From: Anagrus nilaparvatae
Lineage: Eukaryota; Arthropoda; Insecta; Hymenoptera; Mymaridae
Length of the DNA stretch: 64,000 nt
Assembly (NCBI GenBank): GCA_022575985.1
Contig: JAKSXM010000228.1
Location: 186,001-250,000, forward strand
Reading direction: 5' to 3'
This document shows, in pieces, positions 57,667 through 64,000 of the stretch. Every line of letters begins with the position of its first letter. Positions within the stretch are counted from its first letter, which is position 1. The translations under genes were made by a program, and so were the position numbers. Under the pieces are notes generated by a model. It was not told the DNA's origin. It searched no databases and saw only the letters and a program-made list of their open reading frames with translations.

Positions 57667-59466
57667 CTTCTCCTTTATTTCTATTCTTCTTTTTTATTTA
57701 TTTTTTAACTTTAAAATTTTTTCAAGTTAGATAAAGATGGTATTATAAGATAAAAGCCAAAATTATACAGTTATATTTTCTAGATTTTATTTAGAAAATG
57801 CGCGCGACACTTTTGTACCCAAGAACTTTTTAGATTATTTATAGATTTCTGCATACATATATATATATATATATATTTGCATTTAATTCACTTAACAAAA
57901 ATTTTTCAAGTATTTATTTTTACTTTAAACCAAAAAATCTTCTTTTCCCCCTTTTTCACTTGTTATTACAATAATTGTTGTTTTCTTGGAGTTACTGTCT
58001 GAATTACATAGAATCGCTGATAAATTTAGTACCGTTGTTAAAAAACACATCATCATCAGAGTATATTGTTAAGTATAGTTTTGATTTAATAATTGAAGAT
58101 CATTTTATTGAAGTTTTATAATTCATTTTTTATTTCTTAGTCTTGATTATTCATTTATTTAATGACCTGGAACATAATATGGTAAATAAATTATTTTAGT
58201 GTTATTATAAATTATATGGTTTGATTTAATGAGATTTGACATTTTAGTACGTCAAAAGATAAGAATTATTGTTTTCAATGTCTGATTTTAATTCATTCGT
58301 TTTTGTTCTTTTGATATACTTATTTTTAATTATATGGGTACCATTTAGGAAACCATTAATTTCAGTGTCATTTGAGTATTATAAAATTGGTGTATACTTA
58401 TTATTTTTAATTATTTTAGGATACATATTAATAAAAATATTTTTTTATTTTTTCAGCTTATAGATTATGTAATGGTTTATGATTGAGATGATAATTTTTT
58501 GAATTTTATTTTTAGTACTTGATTTTAGGAAATTATTTGCAATTTTAAGAAATTTTTACTGAAAAATATGCTGGTTTTGGTAATTAAAAATTTTTTTGAG
58601 GTCAAAAAAGAATTGAAGAAAAAAATTTTAAGAATATTATGTGAGAATAAAAAGAATGAAGTCCACACCTTTATGCATATTAATGTTTTCAAAATATTCT
58701 TGACAAAGAGAAGGAAGGATGTGTAAAAGATTAAAAAAGCGATGCCAAATGAAGAAAAAGCATTTCTTTTGCACAACTATTGACTTTGTACTATACTTTG
58801 TACTTTTTTGACATCTCTTTGCATTTTTCATACATATTCTATTAAGATATTTGAGTTGTTGGGGTTTACACCAATTTTCTTGAAAGCTATATGGGAAGAT
58901 ATATAAAAATATAATAATTGGTTTGTCACTTCGCAGACATCAAAAACACTGGTTTAGGGGCTAACCATAAGTTATACATAAAACATTTTTTGCAGATTTT
59001 TACCTTCTTTCCCTCTCTTTGTAAGATAAAATAAGAAATTTTCATACCCTCTCCACCCTAATCAGATTTTACCTGACTTACATCATAAATTCCAAAATGT
59101 AATTTTTTGAAACAAATTATGTATTTATAAATCTTTTTTTAAAACTCAAATTTTATATCGTTTTCAATTGCGATGATTTATTTTCATATTAAAATTTTTC
59201 TTAATTATAAATAATCAATCTTTTATTTTACTGGCTAAAAGTTATGGATTTTAGGATAATTTTATATAATTCAATAGTTGCATTAAAAATAAATTAAAAA
59301 ATAAAATCCGTTTGCAACAAGCGGAAATATTCCGCTGAGGTTGGTGGTATTTTTTATCTTGCTCTGTTGAAAATGACTTGATGCCTCGGTTTGAGCAAGA
59401 AAAAAATTCTGCCACCCACTAAAGAAATTGAGCAAACCGCAAGCAGATTTTTTCATTGTATAGGTA
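57667..59466. other. Upstream flank of the SMP gene, gene-free
   Basis: Presumed 5' UTR and promoter of the minus-strand gene lie in the first few hundred bases, with a TA microsatellite near 57856-57876. I cannot place a start site. A 64-codon Leu/Ile/Phe-rich frame at 58269-58463 is composition-driven and not called. Confidence 0.4.
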
Positions 59467-59892
59467 CACTGTAAAAAGTAACTTCCTTAGATTTACAAAA
59501 AAAATGGAATGTTTTCGAAAAATTAGTAAATTTTCAAAAAAAGTTGTAAATATTTGATAAAAATAGTAAACTTACTAAACTTATAGTATATTCTCGAAAA
59601 GTTCGAGAATCCTCGATTTTTTTTTTGGGGATTTTACGAAAAAAGTTGTAAATTCACAACTATTTTTCGTAAATTTACAACTATTTTTGGAAAATTTTCG
59701 AAAAAAAATTGTAAATTATCAATTTTTCTTGCGGATTCACAAAAAAAAATCGAGAATAATCGAATTTTTTGTTACTAAATTTAGTAGATTTACGATTTTT
59801 TTCGAATATTTACAAATTTTTTTGAAAATTGACTAATTTTTCGAAAATGTTGTAATTTTTTTGTTAATATAAGGAAGTTACTTTTTGCAGTG
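59467..59892. mobile_element. MITE with CACTGTAAAAAGTAACTT ends, copy 2
   Basis: A 426-bp palindromic element with the same ends and TA flanks as 16415-16820. The inner parts, rich in inverted GTAAATTTTCGAAAA-like words, also correspond. Confidence 0.8.
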
Positions 59893-62800
59893 TATAATAA
59901 TTAGTATTTTTAGGTAAAATCAAAATTTTTGTGCAATAGTATAACATGTGATTTTTTAAAAATATTTCTCACATTCGAAACTTTGTATAAGACTCTTTTT
60001 GAAATTCTTTATAAAAATTAATTTAATAATTTTTCAAATAATTTTATCTGTGCAAATATTCAGCAAATATTAAAATAATAAATGACATTATTAATTCATA
60101 AGTAATATTTGATTTTTGTCAATAATTTTATCTGCTAATTAAAATAATTAATATTATTATTCAAATTTAATTAAAAACTTAAACTTTATATAAAAATATT
60201 CGAAATACAAAATACTTTAATTTAAAAAAAAAAATACATTTGTAATAAATAAATCCTTGATAATTAACAAGTAATTAAGTTCAAACACATAAAATAATCT
60301 ATATAAATTAGCCTTTAAAGACTTTTAATTAAGATTTATTTAAATATATGTATCAACTATGAAATTATGTAATCTATTAACTAATTTTAATTTAAATTGG
60401 GTTTTTTCTTTGTCAATTAATCAATTTTTTGAACAAATTTTATAAATAATTCATTAGTTTTAATATTTTGTACCTTTAAAATTTGTTTGAAAAGAAAATT
60501 ATAATCACCTTATTTTTTGATAGCCCAAGTATTTACAGTGTATGGATTTATTTTTATTGTCATTTTTTTTAAATCATCAATAACATCGTCAATTTCATCT
60601 AAATATTTATTTTTCAAGAAGAACCTTCATGCATCATGTCACTGTAAACAAAAATTGTAATAAAAATTTATTATTTTATATGAGAAATTTAATGGACAGT
60701 AAAAAAAACAAAAAATTATTATTTATGTTTATTTGCATAACCAATTTTATTTGAAATTGCATATTTTAATTGTTATGTTAACCTTACAAAATTTATACAC
60801 TGAAAAAAAAATCAGCAAGCGGAAAGTATTCACTGCTAAGTTTGTTTGCTTGAATTTTCGAAATAATTAAAAAAATTTCTTGAAAATATAAACGAAATTC
60901 AAGATTTTAAAGGCATTAATTTAAATCAAGGAAGATTTTGTAATTTCATGTCACATTACGCAGATAATTGAATAATAAGTATGTGCCCATTGAAAATTTA
61001 ACTTTTTTTAAAGATTAAATTTTTTCTCAACCCTAACCATTTAGAAAAAAAAAAACTTTAAAAACTCCTCTCTAGTCATCTTGCATTCCAAAGTACAATT
61101 TTATAGTATAGTTTTACTTTTAGAATTCGGTTTTTAGCTTATGGTATTTAACTAAAAAATTAATATTTATCACTGATTAATATATTCAGGACCAAAAATT
61201 GAATATTTTTGATGAACAAATCAGTAATTTACATAAAATACTATAGCCTCACCTGCAATTTATATTACTTATAAAAATTATTTTATCGACAAATTGCTTT
61301 ACAAAAAAATTCAAAAAAATGTCCTAATTTTTAACCAATATTCAACAAAAAAAATCAAATTACAAACCGTCCTACATAAAATAACACGTAAACACATTTC
61401 CATTTAAACCCAAATAAAACTCTTTCAGAACTAAATAAAAAATTGAGAATTTTAGAAGGTAATACTACTCGATTGAGCCTTATCTTATCTTTTTAATAGT
61501 TATCTGGGTTTGTGTATAAAATCTGTAAAATCTCTACAACTTCCTTTTATCTGTAACAAGATCTGTATTAAAGAAAAAAAAGTTTATGAAAAAAATTATC
61601 TTTTTTCTTTATTTTCATTTCTCTACATGCACCGTATTGTTTGATAATCTGTAGCGTTTAGACTGTAATTTCTAGGAGAATTTCCGAATGGGATTAATAA
61701 GTTTAATATTAAAATTTGAAGTCGAATTGTGAATATAATCTATTCCGGGGTGTCATACTTTCAGTTCTTTTTCCAAAAATTGGTCAACTTTGTGGATTCG
61801 TAATTTTTTCCAGAACCCTCAACCAAATACGGAAATTGGTGTGTTTTGCTCTTGACTAATATCTGTGCCAAAATTCATACACGCACGCACTTATTACAAT
61901 AACAGACTCCTCAAAATCTCGATAATAATATATAATAATTTGAATGATAAAATTTAATCAAAATTTATCAACATTTATTTAATTTCCTTAAAAGTCCTGA
62001 TGGCAATATTCCTTTCTTAAAAGTAAAATTCAGGGCCACTATAATAACATTTGATGCTAAATTAAATTACCGTGTAAATTAAGCATACTGTGTTTTACAT
62101 TTAATTGCATTAAAAAACTGAATTTATTACACGATTTTTATACCCTAATATAAAAAAATATCATTAAAACAAGTTTAATTAATAATAAAAAAAAAAATAA
62201 ATCAAGGATATTCTCATGATAATAAAATTTTTTGTTTATTTCCCATAAAAAAATAAAAAATTTAAATTACTTTTTTAAAGCCAAGATCACAACTACTAAT
62301 AAAACATGTAATTAAATATTTAAAAAAATAACGATTTTTCAATATAAATAAACAATTAAAATTTTTAATTTTTATTTACTGCGACGAATCAATGTATTGA
62401 AATATAAAAGTTTCTTTTATTTATTTATTTTTTAATGGCTTCATTTTACAAACACGTGTTTTGAAAAAAAGTAATGAATGTTTATAGATAAACTACTTTT
62501 GCGGTTATTTTTATAAATGATAATGTTATATGGGATAAACATGTATAATACATCACGTTTTTTTTTTGCGTGACGGTTATTTTATAGAACATAGTTTTTT
62601 TAGCTTTCACCTAATTTGTTGTAACTTATAACTCTCTAGTCATGAAGAAAAATTATTTTTTTTTTAGTAGAATGTTTTTTACCTACTGACTTAGATTTGT
62701 TTTTGAAACTTTATTTACTAAAATTTTTATTAATGGAGGAAAATTGGATTTTATAATGGTTAGGCAGGTTGTTCTGCTGGAATTTTATTTGAATTACTTA

Positions 62801-64000
62801 AAAATTAAAAGAATTTGTTTTGAATTTTCTTGAATTTTTAATTAAGCGAAATTATATCAGAAATTTTAAAACTTTTTTTAAGTGTCATTCGAAATTCAAG
62901 TATTTATTCACTTTTTGCAAAAAAAAATTTCTTTAAGCGCTCAAAAAAGAGGGAAAAACACTATACCTTTATTAAAAAAGAAAAATATTACCTATAATTA
63001 ACGAAAAAATGTCAATAAAGAATTACAGAACCATAAAGCCAAGGAAAGTTTCAATTCAAAAAAATTCATCTATAAAATTTCGGCTTTATTACCCAAAACT
63101 TTACCGGACCCGAAAAGTATATGTATCAAACCATACACCCCTACTTTCTAGCAAGCCTCAAATCAAATCCTAATTAACAATAAAACTCTCATTTTGAACT
63201 CCAAAAGGCATATGCAACAAAATTATAGTTTTATTTCAAAGTATTTTTTAAAATATTATAAAGCAGCCTAAAAGTATGCAACATACTTTCACTCTCAGGT
63301 ACTCATCTTTTTAATAAAGAATCCACGATTTATTTTATCTTATTGAATATTATCAAAAGTATATTTTTGAAATCTTACATTTACTATAACTGATCAAAGT
63401 TTCAATAAAGATATTTTTTGCGAAATAAATTTTTTTGCAGTATATTTAAAAAAATTTACTAAAAAAATTGTAAAACTAGATAAAAATTAAATTCTAACAT
63501 GACACATATTTTCAAATTTTTATCCATTATCAAAATTAGATAAGACCCAAAATATTTGTTTTATTAATCATAAAATATAAATTTGATCCATTTAATTTAA
63601 AACTATTACTCACTAACACCCGCATAACGTAATTACTAACACAAATAAAATCTTATTTATTTACTTATGCTAATCTTATTTTATTATTATAAAAAAAAAA
63701 AACAATCACGTAACCTATTACATACTGTACATAATTTAATTATATAATAATCATAATAATAAACATGTGCTTATTATGTGAATATTTAAAAAAATATTAA
63801 ATTCAATACGCGTAAGTAAGTGAAATTCAAGATTTAAAAAAAACAACAACTTTTACTTTTTTTTTAAATAATATCATCTTATTTTATAATTTAATTTTAT
63901 TCTCTCACACATATACATAAATTAAATTAATTATGTATACCTATATTTTATTTATACCTACACTAAATTTTCTGTACTCTTTTATGTATATTACTTGGTA
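59893..64000. other. Gene-free AT-rich region to the window end
   Basis: No gene is supported. A single MITE terminus with CACTGAAAAAAAAATC and GCAAGCGG lies near 60795-60830, as at 28131. The rest is AT-rich with poly-A/T runs. Confidence 0.4.

Noticed and set aside
58269..58463. 64-codon hydrophobic open frame resembling a membrane protein
   Set aside because: Explained by T-rich composition giving Phe/Leu/Ile; no start context, homologue or conserved neighbour recognised.

Overview
The window is AT-rich eukaryotic DNA, roughly three quarters A+T. It has GT-AG introns, long poly-A/T tracts, and many small palindromic DNA transposons alongside LINE, hAT and MULE remnants. This fits an insect or other arthropod nuclear scaffold; I cannot fix the species. 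There is no bacterial operon structure, CRISPR array or rRNA.

Left third (about 1-21,100). A minus-strand tandem array holds four intact four-exon genes (3000-5345, 10331-11834, 13636-15582, 18587-21096), plus the eroded last exon of a fifth copy near 1490-1645. Spliced by eye, each encodes 208-241 residues. The N-terminus is short and basic and carries a conserved Cys-Asp motif. A single C-terminal domain resembles the second ssDNA-binding OB fold (DBD-B) of RPA70. Introns and spacers are full of MITEs and foldback elements. Two copies share an almost identical promoter plus exon 1 but have strongly divergent OB domains. This array is the best candidate for an undescribed family.

Middle (21,100-32,200). 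No host gene is evident. There is a GC-richer dispersed repeat with a poly-T edge (about 21,328-21,680), a 5'-truncated LINE with a reverse transcriptase interrupted by two in-frame stops (26,280-28,130, minus strand), and a visually perfect 153-bp tandem duplication (30,003-30,305).

Right half (32,240-57,666). One large minus-strand gene of 16 exons encodes about 933 residues: an N-terminal membrane segment, an SMP lipid-transfer domain, a C2 domain, a polybasic Ser/Arg stretch and a C-terminal C1 zinc finger. This suggests a lipid-transfer protein of membrane contact sites, related to C2CD2/TMEM24. Its intron 4 holds two identical tRNA-Thr(UGU) genes. Its first intron (about 17.9 kb) holds three plus-strand tandem copies of a small secreted six-cysteine helical protein gene (A 40,493-42,464; B 47,242-49,834; C 52,960-54,890), each with a conserved GATA-rich promoter. 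Several palindromic transposons are present in A or B but absent from the other, so they inserted after the duplication. Between B and C lies a decayed MULE transposase split by a hAT remnant that itself contains a third repeat family. The last 6.3 kb holds only non-coding DNA and one MITE.
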